Positions 35,335-43,956 of a stretch of 64,000 nucleotides of DNA are shown here, in pieces. This DNA comes from CAYMMX01 sp964391675 (GTDB lineage Bacteria > Cyanobacteriota > Vampirovibrionia > Gastranaerophilales > Gastranaerophilaceae). The position numbers and the translations under genes were made by a program. The first letter of the stretch is position 1. Each line of letters begins with the position of its first letter. The notes under the pieces are model-generated. The model searched no databases. It was given only the letters and a program-made list of their open reading frames with translations, and had not been told where the DNA came from. The stretch lies in the NCBI GenBank assembly GCA_964391675.1, contig CAYMMX010000003.1, positions 185,796-249,795 of the forward strand. The letters run 5' to 3'.

Positions 35335-35916
35335 TCACTGTACCCATTTTTTAAAGAACTCTAGACCTGATTCTGAACTTTTTTCAGGGTGAAATTGTAC
35401 TGCAGTAACGTTTTTGTATTCAATTGATGCTGTAAAATCAATATAATAATTACTTACAGCTGAAATTATATTTTTATCTTGCGGCTCAACATAATAAGAA
35501 TTAACGAAATAAAAGTAATTATTGCTCAAATATTTATTATTATTTGTTGTTTCAATTCTATTCCAGCCAATTTGTGGAATCTTTCCTTGTGTGAATTTTT
35601 TAACTTCACCTTTAAAAATTCCAAGTCCATCAACCTCAGGGGCTTCTTCACTTTTTTCAAAAAGAACCTGTAATCCGACACAAATCCCTAAAAATTTAGA
35701 TTCATTATCAATTGCAATTTTTATTGCTTGGGATATTCCTTTGGTTTCAAGATTATTCATTGCTTGAGCAAAATGTCCCTGTCCCGGAAAAATTATTCTC
35801 TCAGCCTTGGCAATTTCTGAAGGATTTGAAGAAATTATATATTTTTCGTCCAGGAAATCAAGCATATTACATATACTTTTTAAATTTCCAGCTTCGTAAT
35901 CAACTATCGTAATCAT
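35335..35916 (-). CDS. hisH: Imidazole glycerol phosphate synthase subunit HisH
   Basis: 193 aa, class I glutamine amidotransferase that feeds ammonia to HisF in histidine synthesis. It has 'VDYEAGNLKSI' at the N-terminus, 'FPGQGHFAQAM' (oxyanion region), nucleophile 'GICVGLQVLF', and the 'QFHPEKS' His-Glu pair. hisF and other his genes are not adjacent, so the pathway is scattered here. Confidence 0.95.
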   Translation of the reverse strand: MITIVDYEAGNLKSICNMLDFLDEKYIISSNPSEIAKAERIIFPGQGHFAQAMNNLETKGISQAIKIAIDNESKFLGICVGLQVLFEKSEEAPEVDGLGIFKGEVKKFTQGKIPQIGWNRIETTNNNKYLSNNYFYFVNSYYVEPQDKNIISAVSNYYIDFTASIEYKNVTAVQFHPEKSSESGLEFFKKWVQ

Positions 35917-35940
35917 ATTGAAATTTTACCATAAAATATA

Positions 35941-35975
35941 AAAAAGACGTCTAGAGTATTTACTGACGTCTTTTT
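35941..35975 (-). terminator. Terminator downstream of rpsU
   Basis: AAAAAGACGTC (35941-35951) and GACGTCTTTTT (35965-35975) with a 13-nt loop. A- and T-runs on both sides allow either direction; rpsU is the obvious user. Confidence 0.8.
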
Positions 35976-35982
35976 TATTATC

Positions 35983-36156
35983 TTAAACTTTTCTCTTGCG
36001 AGCAGTTTCTGATTTACGTTTTCTTTTTACACTCGGTTTTTCGTAGCGTTCACGTCTTTTTACTTCAGATAAAGTTCCTGCTTTTTGAACTTTTTTCTTA
36101 AATCTACGTAAAGCACTCTCTAAACTTTCGTTTTCTCCTACTTTAACTTCTGGCAC
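35983..36156 (-). CDS. rpsU: 30S ribosomal protein S21
   Basis: Read from the minus strand: GTG start at 36156 with GGTGG upstream, 57 codons, TAA. The protein begins '[19 protein letters not shown]', continues '[23 protein letters not shown]' in pieces, and ends in a basic tail '[12 protein letters not shown]', a typical S21. Not part of a larger ribosomal operon here. Confidence 0.95.
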   Translation of the reverse strand: MPEVKVGENESLESALRRFKKKVQKAGTLSEVKRRERYEKPSVKRKRKSETARKRKV

Positions 36157-36304
36157 GTTTTCTCACCACCTTCAAACTTATATTTCTAACTAGTTGAAAG
36201 TATTGTATTATAAACAAAAAAAGAAATCAAGCATTTGAAATGATTATAAAGGCAAAGCAAAAGCTTAAATGCTCTTAATCAATTTTTTCTACTAAACTCT
36301 TAAA

Positions 36305-36556
36305 CTATGCAAAAATAGAAAATGATCTTTTAATATTTTCTTTTGCAATTTTATCTTGAGATTCTTGCATTAACAAACCTGCTTTATAAAGCAAGTTATC
36401 ATGAAGCATGTTCAAAGTTAATTTGTTTTCGGCATTTCTGATAGCAGCAAGATTTCCACCTTTAAATGATGCAAGATTCATAAGCGAATTAGAAGCACTC
36501 ATTAACCTGAATGCTGCGTTGTTTGCAGTAAGTCCACCTATTGGGTTCGTCATCAT
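36305..36556 (-). CDS. Unknown small protein, 83 aa
   Basis: Starts 'MMTNPIGGLTANNAAFRLMSASN'; mostly helical. The second ATG is also possible. GGAG is about 10 nt upstream and a perfect consensus promoter lies 30-60 nt upstream. No recognised domain. The phrase 'NAENKLTLNML' and general style resemble other lineage-specific small proteins in this window. Confidence 0.7.
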   Translation of the reverse strand: MMTNPIGGLTANNAAFRLMSASNSLMNLASFKGGNLAAIRNAENKLTLNMLHDNLLYKAGLLMQESQDKIAKENIKRSFSIFA

Positions 36557-36589
36557 GGCTTTATATCTCCAATCCTTTTGCCTGCGGTT

Positions 36590-36618
36590 ATTATAACATT
36601 TTAGTATAAAATTGTCAA
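36590..36618 (-). promoter_or_regulatory. Perfect sigma-70 consensus promoter
   Basis: Minus strand TTGACA (36618-36613), 17-nt spacer, TATAAT (36595-36590). It serves the 83-aa gene, which must therefore be strongly expressed unless repressed. Confidence 0.8.
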
Positions 36619-36664
36619 GCCATAAATTATTACAAAAAACTGTTAATGCAAGACTGAATCATTT

Positions 36665-36883
36665 TTAAAAACGCTTTGTAGAAGTATTTTCAAAAATATA
36701 TCTTCCCGCACTCATAGCAAGAGTTTTTAAAGAACAAACCCCATTATCTTTGTCCAAAATGCCTAAACTTGATAGACGTGCCGCTAACAATTCATTTAAA
36801 TCTTCATTAGCGATGAAAAGCGCACATTCACTCGAACAAATATCATGTTTAAAAGGACACTTTTTTATTTTCTTTTCACTCAT
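36665..36883 (-). CDS. Cysteine-containing small protein, 72 aa
   Basis: 'KKCPFKHDICSSECALFI' then 'GVCSLKTLAMSAGRYI': a C..(x6)C..C..C(x~30)C spacing that recurs in small bacterial proteins of unknown function and may bind metal. The ATG's GGAG lies inside a 13-bp hairpin stem (see the hairpin at 36887). Function unknown. Confidence 0.7.
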   Translation of the reverse strand: MSEKKIKKCPFKHDICSSECALFIANEDLNELLAARLSSLGILDKDNGVCSLKTLAMSAGRYIFENTSTKRF

Positions 36884-36886
36884 ATA

Positions 36887-36917
36887 AATAACTCCATATT
36901 GATTATATGGAGTTATT
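36887..36917 (-). promoter_or_regulatory. Hairpin sequestering the ribosome-binding site of the 72-aa gene
   Basis: AATAACTCCATAT (36887-36899) and ATATGGAGTTATT (36905-36917), 13-bp perfect stem, 5-nt loop. The GGAG of the gene (complement of 36892-36895) is fully paired, 8 nt before the ATG. This may gate translation; alternatively it terminates the gene at 36964. Confidence 0.55.
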
Positions 36918-36963
36918 ATACATCGTTTCTGTAATTTGTAAACCGCTAAATTAACTATTTTAT

Positions 36964-38817
36964 CTATGCGTTTTCAATTTCTTCTAATAAAGAATTGATT
37001 TCAGGTGAAGAAACGCCAAGCTTAATTAATTGAGTACTCAAATTTCTCAGTTCATATTCATATACGGATAGTGAATCTTTTGCATCTTGTTTGGCAATAA
37101 CATCACCTGAAGATTTTGCAGCAATATATCTTTCTAAAGCTTTTCTTGCAGGCAAAATTGTTTTTTGGACTTTCTCTTGTTTTGACTTAATTTGTTTTTC
37201 TTGTAATACTTTTAATTCAGCCTGCCTAGCTTGTTTAGGGTCACCAAATAGATCTATGAACTCTTTTTCTGAAGAATCTAGAGTTTTGGAAGATCCACCA
37301 AGCTCTTGCAATTTAGCTCTGAGTTTTTGTAATTCGTCATAGTGAACTGCTGCCGCATCTCTCATATTGAATTCTATTTGCACATCACCTGAAGCTTTTG
37401 CGATTTTATATTGAGACATGCATCTTCCCATTAGGGTAGATATTTTTCCAATATTTCTTTGTATAGACTCGATTTCTCTGGCATCCGCAGTATATAACTT
37501 ATTTAACTCGGCAGTTAAAACATCAATTGCATCCTGAAAATTCTTTTCCATTTGTATCTCGCCTTGTTTTTTTGCGTCATCACGAGATTTTTTAAGTTTT
37601 TCTATATGAGCTTTCATTTTTTCGATTTTTTCTGCATTTTTCTTTGAAATACCAGAAGAGCCTGCTTTTTTTGCATTACCTTCGGCAGCTAATTGTCTTG
37701 CTTCAGCTTCCGATTTTGGAGGTACTACTTTATTTTGTTCTTTAACAGGAGTAGGAAGTGATGCACCTGTAGCATTTTTTGCATTAGTTTCTGCAGCTAG
37801 TTGTTTTGCTTCAGCTTCTGTTTTTGGCACATAAGTAGTACTTTCTGCGGCTGAAGAAGTCTTTTTAGGAACAGTCGGCTGAGATGGAGGTTCATTTTTT
37901 GCAATAACTTCGTTTTGCTTTTGAGGTATCTCATCATTATAAGTTGATGCAGTTCCATCACTAAGCATTTTTTCCAAGAATTCGCCTGTGATTTGTACAT
38001 ATCTGCCTACATCATTGCCATAGGCATACGAAGAAATTATTCTGCTCTTATATCTATTTCCAACTGAACGATAATAAGAAATTTTTTCTTCTTCGGTTTT
38101 TGGAGCAGATTCAGTTTTAACAGTAGGTTTTGCATCATCTTTCTTTTCAGGTATTTCTGTTTTCTTTTGAGCAACAGGAGTCTGAGCCGAAGAACTTTTC
38201 TTTGTTGGTTCTGAACTACTTGTCTTTTTATCAGTTGAAACTGGCTCTTTAGTTATTGTAGGACTGCTTGTTTGTGAAGTTTTATCTTTTGGTAAACTAT
38301 CTGCTCCGATTTTTGTTGAATCCTGAGGAACAGTTGGGTTCAAAATTTTATTTTTGCCTTCGTTATAAGTTTTCCATGCATAGTCTATTCTTTTATTATA
38401 TTGTGTATTATTTATTTCATAACTTTCTAAATCTTTTTTCGCGTTTCTTATTGTTTTTTCATATTCTTTTACAATTGATTGAGATTTATTGTATTTATTT
38501 TTTGCAGCACTTATTGCTTCTTTATACTCTCTTTCATTAAAATCATGTGTTTGCAACTTTTCTTTAGCTGTTTTTAAATCACTTTGATAAGTATTTTCCG
38601 CTAATTCTAGGAAATTTAAAGGATCTTCAAAATTCGGTATAGAAACAGCCTGACTGTTTCCTTTGAAAACAGAACCATCGACATCTTCTATTATAACAGG
38701 CCTATCTGAACCATTACTTAAAGGAATAACGATATCTTCAGGGTTTTGCGAACCGCCAACTTTTTGAGTCACAGGATCATTTACTATTACCTTTTTTTGA
38801 TCAACTTTTTCTACCAT
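36964..38817 (-). CDS. Lysine/glutamate-rich repeat protein, 617 aa
   Basis: Not a recognised family. Residues ~55-165 are coiled-coil helices, ~170-330 are Ser/Thr/Lys/Pro-rich linker. About 335-385 contains a doubled motif ('VPKTEAEAKQLAAETNAKNA' and 'VPPKSEAEARQLAAEGNAKKA'). The last ~220 residues hold three related helical units, each with an 'AK.SGDVQ.E.N..DA' core followed by 'EL..L...L..LG'. No signal peptide or membrane segment. Cytoskeletal or surface-scaffold roles are possible, but nothing decides between them. A sigma-28-like box lies upstream on the same strand. Confidence 0.7.
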   Translation of the reverse strand: MVEKVDQKKVIVNDPVTQKVGGSQNPEDIVIPLSNGSDRPVIIEDVDGSVFKGNSQAVSIPNFEDPLNFLELAENTYQSDLKTAKEKLQTHDFNEREYKEAISAAKNKYNKSQSIVKEYEKTIRNAKKDLESYEINNTQYNKRIDYAWKTYNEGKNKILNPTVPQDSTKIGADSLPKDKTSQTSSPTITKEPVSTDKKTSSSEPTKKSSSAQTPVAQKKTEIPEKKDDAKPTVKTESAPKTEEEKISYYRSVGNRYKSRIISSYAYGNDVGRYVQITGEFLEKMLSDGTASTYNDEIPQKQNEVIAKNEPPSQPTVPKKTSSAAESTTYVPKTEAEAKQLAAETNAKNATGASLPTPVKEQNKVVPPKSEAEARQLAAEGNAKKAGSSGISKKNAEKIEKMKAHIEKLKKSRDDAKKQGEIQMEKNFQDAIDVLTAELNKLYTADAREIESIQRNIGKISTLMGRCMSQYKIAKASGDVQIEFNMRDAAAVHYDELQKLRAKLQELGGSSKTLDSSEKEFIDLFGDPKQARQAELKVLQEKQIKSKQEKVQKTILPARKALERYIAAKSSGDVIAKQDAKDSLSVYEYELRNLSTQLIKLGVSSPEINSLLEEIENA

Positions 38818-38900
38818 AATACATTCCTTAAATTTTTATGAATATTTTCTTCCACTAACTACTTATTTTAATAAACAATTTACATATACTTTTACCTTAT

Positions 38901-38928
38901 ATATCGTTTATTTTTGAATAAAACTTTA
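38901..38928 (-). promoter_or_regulatory. Possible sigma-28-like promoter for the 617-aa gene
   Basis: Minus strand TAAAGTTT (38928-38921), 12-nt spacer, AACGATAT (38908-38901). The -35 matches exactly, the spacer is 1 nt long and the -10 is partial. Confidence 0.35.
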
Positions 38929-38945
38929 ATTATAACTGCAATTAC

Positions 38946-38973
38946 TTTACAATACGTAACAAAACAATATAAA
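38946..38973 (+). promoter_or_regulatory. Promoter of the rib genes
   Basis: TTTACA (38946-38951), 16 nt, TATAAA (38968-38973), 35 nt before ribE. The leader is too short to hold an FMN riboswitch. Confidence 0.55.
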
Positions 38974-39008
38974 TCCTTATTAGTCAGATTTATGATAAAA
39001 TAAATTAC

Positions 39009-39647
39009 ATGTTTACTGGGGTCATAGAAGAAATAGGAATCGTTAAATATTTTAATAGAAGTAATGAAAATGCTTCTATGATTATAGAGTGTAATGAAAC
39101 ATTAAAGGATACAAAAATCGGAGACAGTATAGCAGTAAACGGCGTTTGCCAAACAGTAACTAAAATAAATTCTAATACCTTTCATGTAGAAATATCCAAT
39201 GAGACTCTTAGTGTAACCAATTTTGTAAATTTAAAAATTAACGATAAAGTCAATTTAGAACGAGCTCTTACTCTTAATTCCAGACTTGCTGGTCATATAG
39301 TTTCAGGACACGTAGATGGTAATGCTAAAGTTAAAAAAATAGAAAAATTAACTGATTTTTACAATATAACTTTTGAAACAGCCCCCTCTATAAACAAATA
39401 CATAGTTAATAAAGGATCTGTAACAGTAAATGGAATTAGTCTAACTGTTTCAAATGTTTTAAATTGTGAATTTAAAACAGCGATAATCCCTCACACATTT
39501 GAGAATACAACATTAAAATATTTAAAAATCGGTGAGTTTGTAAACATTGAAACAGATATTTTAGCTAAATATGTTGAAAAAATTTTATCAACGAATAATA
39601 ATGTATCAATAGATGAAAATTTTTTGAAAGAAAACGGTTTTTTTTAA
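39009..39647 (+). CDS. ribE: Riboflavin synthase, alpha subunit
   Basis: 212 aa, dismutates 6,7-dimethyl-8-ribityllumazine to riboflavin. It has the two tandem lumazine-binding repeats: 'MFTGVIEEIG', 'GDSIAVNGVCQTV' and then 'GHIVSGHVDG', 'KGSVTVNGISLTV'. ribBA follows after 1 nt. ribD and ribH are not in the window. Confidence 0.95.
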   Translation: MFTGVIEEIGIVKYFNRSNENASMIIECNETLKDTKIGDSIAVNGVCQTVTKINSNTFHVEISNETLSVTNFVNLKINDKVNLERALTLNSRLAGHIVSGHVDGNAKVKKIEKLTDFYNITFETAPSINKYIVNKGSVTVNGISLTVSNVLNCEFKTAIIPHTFENTTLKYLKIGEFVNIETDILAKYVEKILSTNNNVSIDENFLKENGFF

Positions 39648-39648
39648 A

Positions 39649-40875
39649 ATGAATGAACCAAAGGTTAAAAAAGACTTTTTCAATAGCGTTGAGGAAGCTA
39701 TAGAGGATTTAAAAACAGGGAAGCCTGTTTTAATTGCCGATGACGAGAATAGAGAAAATGAAGGCGATTTAATTTGTTCTGCTCAAATGATTACCCCTGA
39801 AATAATAAATTTTATGGCTCAAGAATGCAGAGGATTAATTTGCATAGCAATAACCCCTGAAAGAGCAAAAGAGCTTGAATTAACACAAATGGTTGAGAAA
39901 AATACTGAAAGTGCTCAAACAGCATTTACTCAAAGTATCGATGGAGCAGCTAAATTTGGTGTTACAACCGGTATTTCTGCATTTGATAGAGCTAAAACAA
40001 TTCAAATAGCAATTGATAAAAATGCAAGACCAAATGATTTAAGACGTCCCGGACACATATTCCCTTGTGTCTCAAAACCGGGTGGAGTACTGCAAAGAAC
40101 CGGACATACAGAAGCAAGTGTCGACCTTGCAAGACTTGCAGGACACACTCCTGCTGGTGTTATGTGCGAGATAATGAATCCTGACGGAACAATGGCAAGA
40201 AGAGACGATTTAAAAGACTTTTCTATAAAGCATAATATTAAATTTATAACTGTATCTCAACTTATTGCATACAGAATTAAAAAAGAAAGATTTGTTACAA
40301 GAGAAGCTCAAGCTACTCTTCCTACACAATTTGGTGATTTTAAAGTTATAGGATACCTTGATACTCTAAACAAAAAGGAACACGTTGCAATCATAAAAAA
40401 CAACGGTTCAGATAAAATTCCTTTAATAAGAGTGCACAGTGAGTGCTTAACAGGAGATGTTTTCCATAGCTTAAAATGTGATTGCAATTCACAACTTCAT
40501 AGAGCAATGCAAATGATTGATGAATGGGGAAAAGGTGCTGTTATATATATTAGAAATCATGAAGGAAGAGGTATAGGATTAATAAACAAGATAAAAGCTT
40601 ATGCTCTTCAAGAAAAAGGCCAAGATACTATTGAAGCAAACATTTCTCTGGGTTTTGCTCCTGATTTAAGAGATTATGGTGTTGGTGCACAAATAATTTT
40701 AGATTTAGGGTATAATAATTTTAATTTGATTACAAACAATCCTAAAAAAATTATCGGCCTTGAAGGCTACGGATTAAAAATTCATGATATAGTTAATTTA
40801 GAGCCTGATATTAATTGCTATAATAAAAAGTATATGGATACAAAAAAAGATAAAATGAATCACATGTATAATTAG
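39649..40875 (+). CDS. ribBA: Bifunctional DHBP synthase / GTP cyclohydrolase II
   Basis: 408 aa. N-terminal half makes 3,4-dihydroxy-2-butanone 4-phosphate ('IADDENRENEGDLI', 'RPGHIFPCVSKPGG', 'HTEASVDLARLAG'). C-terminal half opens GTP ('RVHSECLTGDVFHSLKCDC' zinc site, 'RNHEGRGIGLINKIKAYALQ'). Together with ribE it gives an operon for riboflavin precursors. The stop precedes the next gene by a few nt, suggesting a shared transcript. Confidence 0.96.
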   Translation: MNEPKVKKDFFNSVEEAIEDLKTGKPVLIADDENRENEGDLICSAQMITPEIINFMAQECRGLICIAITPERAKELELTQMVEKNTESAQTAFTQSIDGAAKFGVTTGISAFDRAKTIQIAIDKNARPNDLRRPGHIFPCVSKPGGVLQRTGHTEASVDLARLAGHTPAGVMCEIMNPDGTMARRDDLKDFSIKHNIKFITVSQLIAYRIKKERFVTREAQATLPTQFGDFKVIGYLDTLNKKEHVAIIKNNGSDKIPLIRVHSECLTGDVFHSLKCDCNSQLHRAMQMIDEWGKGAVIYIRNHEGRGIGLINKIKAYALQEKGQDTIEANISLGFAPDLRDYGVGAQIILDLGYNNFNLITNNPKKIIGLEGYGLKIHDIVNLEPDINCYNKKYMDTKKDKMNHMYN

Positions 40876-40893
40876 ATATATATGGAGAACTTA

Positions 40894-41886
40894 ATGGCAT
40901 CAGACATCAATTATGAAACACAAATACTTACAAAAGACTACTACAAAATTTTTGCAGGAGTCTATAGCGATTTTAGAATTGCTGCCGTAGATGATTACAA
41001 ATTTGAACTTGAACCTTTAAGCTATGAAGATTTTATAGAATCATTGGAAAAAGATTTAATCAAATGCATAATTCTTTTAGAAAACCATATACCTACAGCG
41101 TTTCTTGCTTATACAACAGTAATATCTGAAGCAATAGAATTGAATGTCATTCACTGTTTGGGAAATGAAGACCTTTTTGTAAAAAGAAAAATGTTACTGG
41201 AAAATTTCTTAGAACAGACTCAACAAGAAAGAAGTGAAAAAATAGTCTGTTACCCTATGATTGGTTCTCAATCTGAATTTGTGAGCGAAATATCAAATTA
41301 CGGATTTAAATTTGTAGGATTAGCCGTCTTAAGATTTATGTTTGAGAACTCAAGTTGCGAAAATGTTTTGAATAATGCCGTATTAAAAGAAAAACCATTT
41401 GGGTATGAAATAATAAATTGGAAAGAAGAATATTTTGAAGAGGCTGCCCAGATAGTTCACAATGCATTTAAAGAAACATCTGATGCACTCTTTGACCCAA
41501 GATTTACTTCCCTGGAAGGAACAAGAGATCTTTTATCTAAAATAATTGATAGCACTTATGGTGAGTTTTTACCTGAATCAGTAAGTGTTCTAACTTTTGA
41601 AGATAAACTTTGCGGTTTTTGTTTCGTAAATATCACAGACGGTAAAATTGCGAATATACCTATTTTTGCAATATCACCTGAACATCAAGGAAAAGGCCTT
41701 TCTAAACATTTGCTTAAAAAATCTATTCAAACTCTTATTGACTGGAATAAATCAGGTAAAAAACATTTTAATGAAATAAATACAACAACAGAAACTGATA
41801 ACTATCAAGCATTAAAAATGTATAGACATATTGGTTTTAAAGAAGATTATTGCTACCCTCAAGCTTTTTTACCAATATCACAATAG
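40894..41886 (+). CDS. GNAT-family N-acetyltransferase, double-domain
   Basis: 330 aa from the ATG at 40894, which has GGAG 6 nt upstream; the ATG at 40882 overlaps that SD and is rejected. The C-terminal half is a clear GNAT domain ('FAISPEHQGKGLSKHLLKKSIQTL' with the Q.G.G acetyl-CoA loop, then 'NYQALKMYRHIGF'). The N-terminal ~160 residues look like a degenerate second GNAT-like domain. Substrate unknown. Downstream of ribBA by 18 nt, likely co-transcribed. Confidence 0.82.
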   Translation: MASDINYETQILTKDYYKIFAGVYSDFRIAAVDDYKFELEPLSYEDFIESLEKDLIKCIILLENHIPTAFLAYTTVISEAIELNVIHCLGNEDLFVKRKMLLENFLEQTQQERSEKIVCYPMIGSQSEFVSEISNYGFKFVGLAVLRFMFENSSCENVLNNAVLKEKPFGYEIINWKEEYFEEAAQIVHNAFKETSDALFDPRFTSLEGTRDLLSKIIDSTYGEFLPESVSVLTFEDKLCGFCFVNITDGKIANIPIFAISPEHQGKGLSKHLLKKSIQTLIDWNKSGKKHFNEINTTTETDNYQALKMYRHIGFKEDYCYPQAFLPISQ

Positions 41887-41901
41887 TATAAAGATTTTAT
41901 T

Positions 41902-41945
41902 AAGAAGGCTAAAAACATTTAATATTAAATGTTTTTAGCCTTCTT
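41902..41945 (+). terminator. Terminator after the riboflavin/GNAT operon
   Basis: 22-bp inverted repeat, AAGAAGGCTAAAAAC...GTTTTTAGCCTTCTT, with an effective loop around AATATT. The following T-run is weak. Confidence 0.7.
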
Positions 41946-42023
41946 CTTCATATTTACTATTTAATATTTTTATGCCAAAATAATTATTATATAATCAAGA
42001 TTTCAGTTAAACTTTGAGGAATT

Positions 42024-43913
42024 ATGAGTTCAGAAACCAATTTAAAATTAAAAGATACTATTTCAAAAGATGCATTCAGGTATGGTTACCTGTTAAGCAG
42101 GATATACCCTTATTTAAAACCAGTACTTTTTAGAGCAATTTTAGGATTACTCATAGCAATTCCTTTAGGCTTATTAGACGGAATAACCGCAATTTCTCTA
42201 AAACCATATCTTGATAATGTCATAAACGGAAATCCAAATGATACATTTGAAATGGTAAGACATTTTACTATTTTCGGAATAACCATAGGTTTGCCAAATA
42301 AAATCTATTATACACAAAACTTCTGGGCAACAATAATTCCGCCGGGAATAGTCGCATTTGCAATTATTCAAGGTGGCTTAAAATATGCAAACAATTATTT
42401 AACAGATTGGACCGGATGGAAAATTTCTAATAGTTTAAAATCCGATTTATTTAAAAAATTAACGTCCTTAGACTCAAAATTTTATGATTTAAATTCGTCA
42501 GGTATTGTTCTGGCAAGATTTTTAGGAGATCCTGATGCAGCATCCAGAAATATCATTGATAATGTAAAAGTTTTCATAACAGCCATTTTTGGAATATTAG
42601 GCCTTGTTGGAGTATTAATATACACTGCATGGAAACTTTCAATAATAGGTGTAACCGTTTTGGGACTTGCTATGTTACCTGTTGCTTTTATCAGGAAAAA
42701 AATTAAATCTGTTTCTAATCAGACAATGGTTGTGGGTGGAGGAATGAATACAAATTTCAATGAAACCTTCTCCGGAAACAAAATCATTTCTGCCTATAAT
42801 TTACAAAAAGACCGAAATGATTTATTTGACTATCAAATTAATGAACAATTTGGTTTATCAATGTCTTTAACTAAACGTGCGGGTTGGTTATCCCCAATAA
42901 TGTATTTAATAGCAGCTTGCGGTATAGCTTTTGTTATGGCATATGGAAATCATTTAGTTATGAGCGGAGAATTGACAAGCGGAAGCTTCGCTTCATTCGT
43001 AACATCGCTTCTACTACTTTATAAACCTGTAAAAGGACTTGGACAAACCCTTACCGGATTACAATCAACCTTTGTTGCAATGGGTAGAACCTTTGAACTT
43101 TTTGACTTAATCCCTGAAATTAAAAATGAACCAAACTCAATTAAAATGAATGGCTTTGATAAACAAATCGAATTTAAAAATGTTTGTTTTGAATACGTAA
43201 AAGAAAATCCTGTTCTTAAAAACTTTTCTATTTCGGTTCCTAAAAATCAAACACTTGCACTCGTTGGAAATTCCGGAGGCGGAAAAAGTACAGTGGTTAA
43301 TTTAATTCCTCGTTTTTATGACGTAAATTCCGGTACAATTGAAATAGACGGTGTCGATTTAAGAAAATTTGATTTAAAATCCTTAAGGGATAATGTTTCG
43401 TTTGTATTCCAAGATAATTTCTTATTTTCAGGTACCATAAGAGATAATATTGTTATGGGAAATAAAAACTCAACTGAAGAAGATTTAAAGAGAGTTATCA
43501 ATATGGCTCATTTAGATGAATTCATTGAAACTCTGGAGCTTGGCCTTGATACTTACGTAGGAGAAAGAGGAACAACTCTATCCGGCGGGCAAAGACAAAG
43601 AGTCGCAATTGCAAGAGCAATGCTTAAAGACGCGCCTATAGTTATTTTAGATGAAGCAACTTCAGCTCTTGACAATAAATCAGAAGCTATTGTACAGAAA
43701 GCTCTTGATAATTTAATGAAAAACAAAACTGTTTTTGTAATCGCCCACAGGCTATCAACTATTCAAAATGCTGATAGAATCGCTGTTATAAATGAAGGCG
43801 AACTTGTAGAAATTGGAACTCATGATGAATTAATGGAAATCAAAAATGGAAAATATAAACATCTTTATGAAATGCAATTTGCAAAAGGAGCAGAAGAAAA
43901 AGTGTTAATATAA
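42024..43913 (+). CDS. ABC exporter, MsbA-like
   Basis: 629 aa with a six-helix transmembrane domain (about 25-330) and an ATPase domain with Walker A 'GNSGGGKSTVV', signature 'LSGGQRQRVAIARAM', Walker B 'VILDEATSALD' and switch 'IAHRLSTI'. One polypeptide carries TMD and NBD, so it works as a homodimer in the inner membrane. The architecture fits lipid-A/phospholipid or peptide export; the exact substrate is unknown. TGAGGA before the ATG. Confidence 0.9.
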   Translation: MSSETNLKLKDTISKDAFRYGYLLSRIYPYLKPVLFRAILGLLIAIPLGLLDGITAISLKPYLDNVINGNPNDTFEMVRHFTIFGITIGLPNKIYYTQNFWATIIPPGIVAFAIIQGGLKYANNYLTDWTGWKISNSLKSDLFKKLTSLDSKFYDLNSSGIVLARFLGDPDAASRNIIDNVKVFITAIFGILGLVGVLIYTAWKLSIIGVTVLGLAMLPVAFIRKKIKSVSNQTMVVGGGMNTNFNETFSGNKIISAYNLQKDRNDLFDYQINEQFGLSMSLTKRAGWLSPIMYLIAACGIAFVMAYGNHLVMSGELTSGSFASFVTSLLLLYKPVKGLGQTLTGLQSTFVAMGRTFELFDLIPEIKNEPNSIKMNGFDKQIEFKNVCFEYVKENPVLKNFSISVPKNQTLALVGNSGGGKSTVVNLIPRFYDVNSGTIEIDGVDLRKFDLKSLRDNVSFVFQDNFLFSGTIRDNIVMGNKNSTEEDLKRVINMAHLDEFIETLELGLDTYVGERGTTLSGGQRQRVAIARAMLKDAPIVILDEATSALDNKSEAIVQKALDNLMKNKTVFVIAHRLSTIQNADRIAVINEGELVEIGTHDELMEIKNGKYKHLYEMQFAKGAEEKVLI

Positions 43914-43956
43914 ATATTTTTTAGTTGGTGTATTTTACAGTAGAGGGGAAGAGAAA

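Noticed and set aside
38818..39008. FMN riboswitch before ribE
   Set aside because: The leader after the promoter is only about 30 nt, too short for one; no conserved elements seen.
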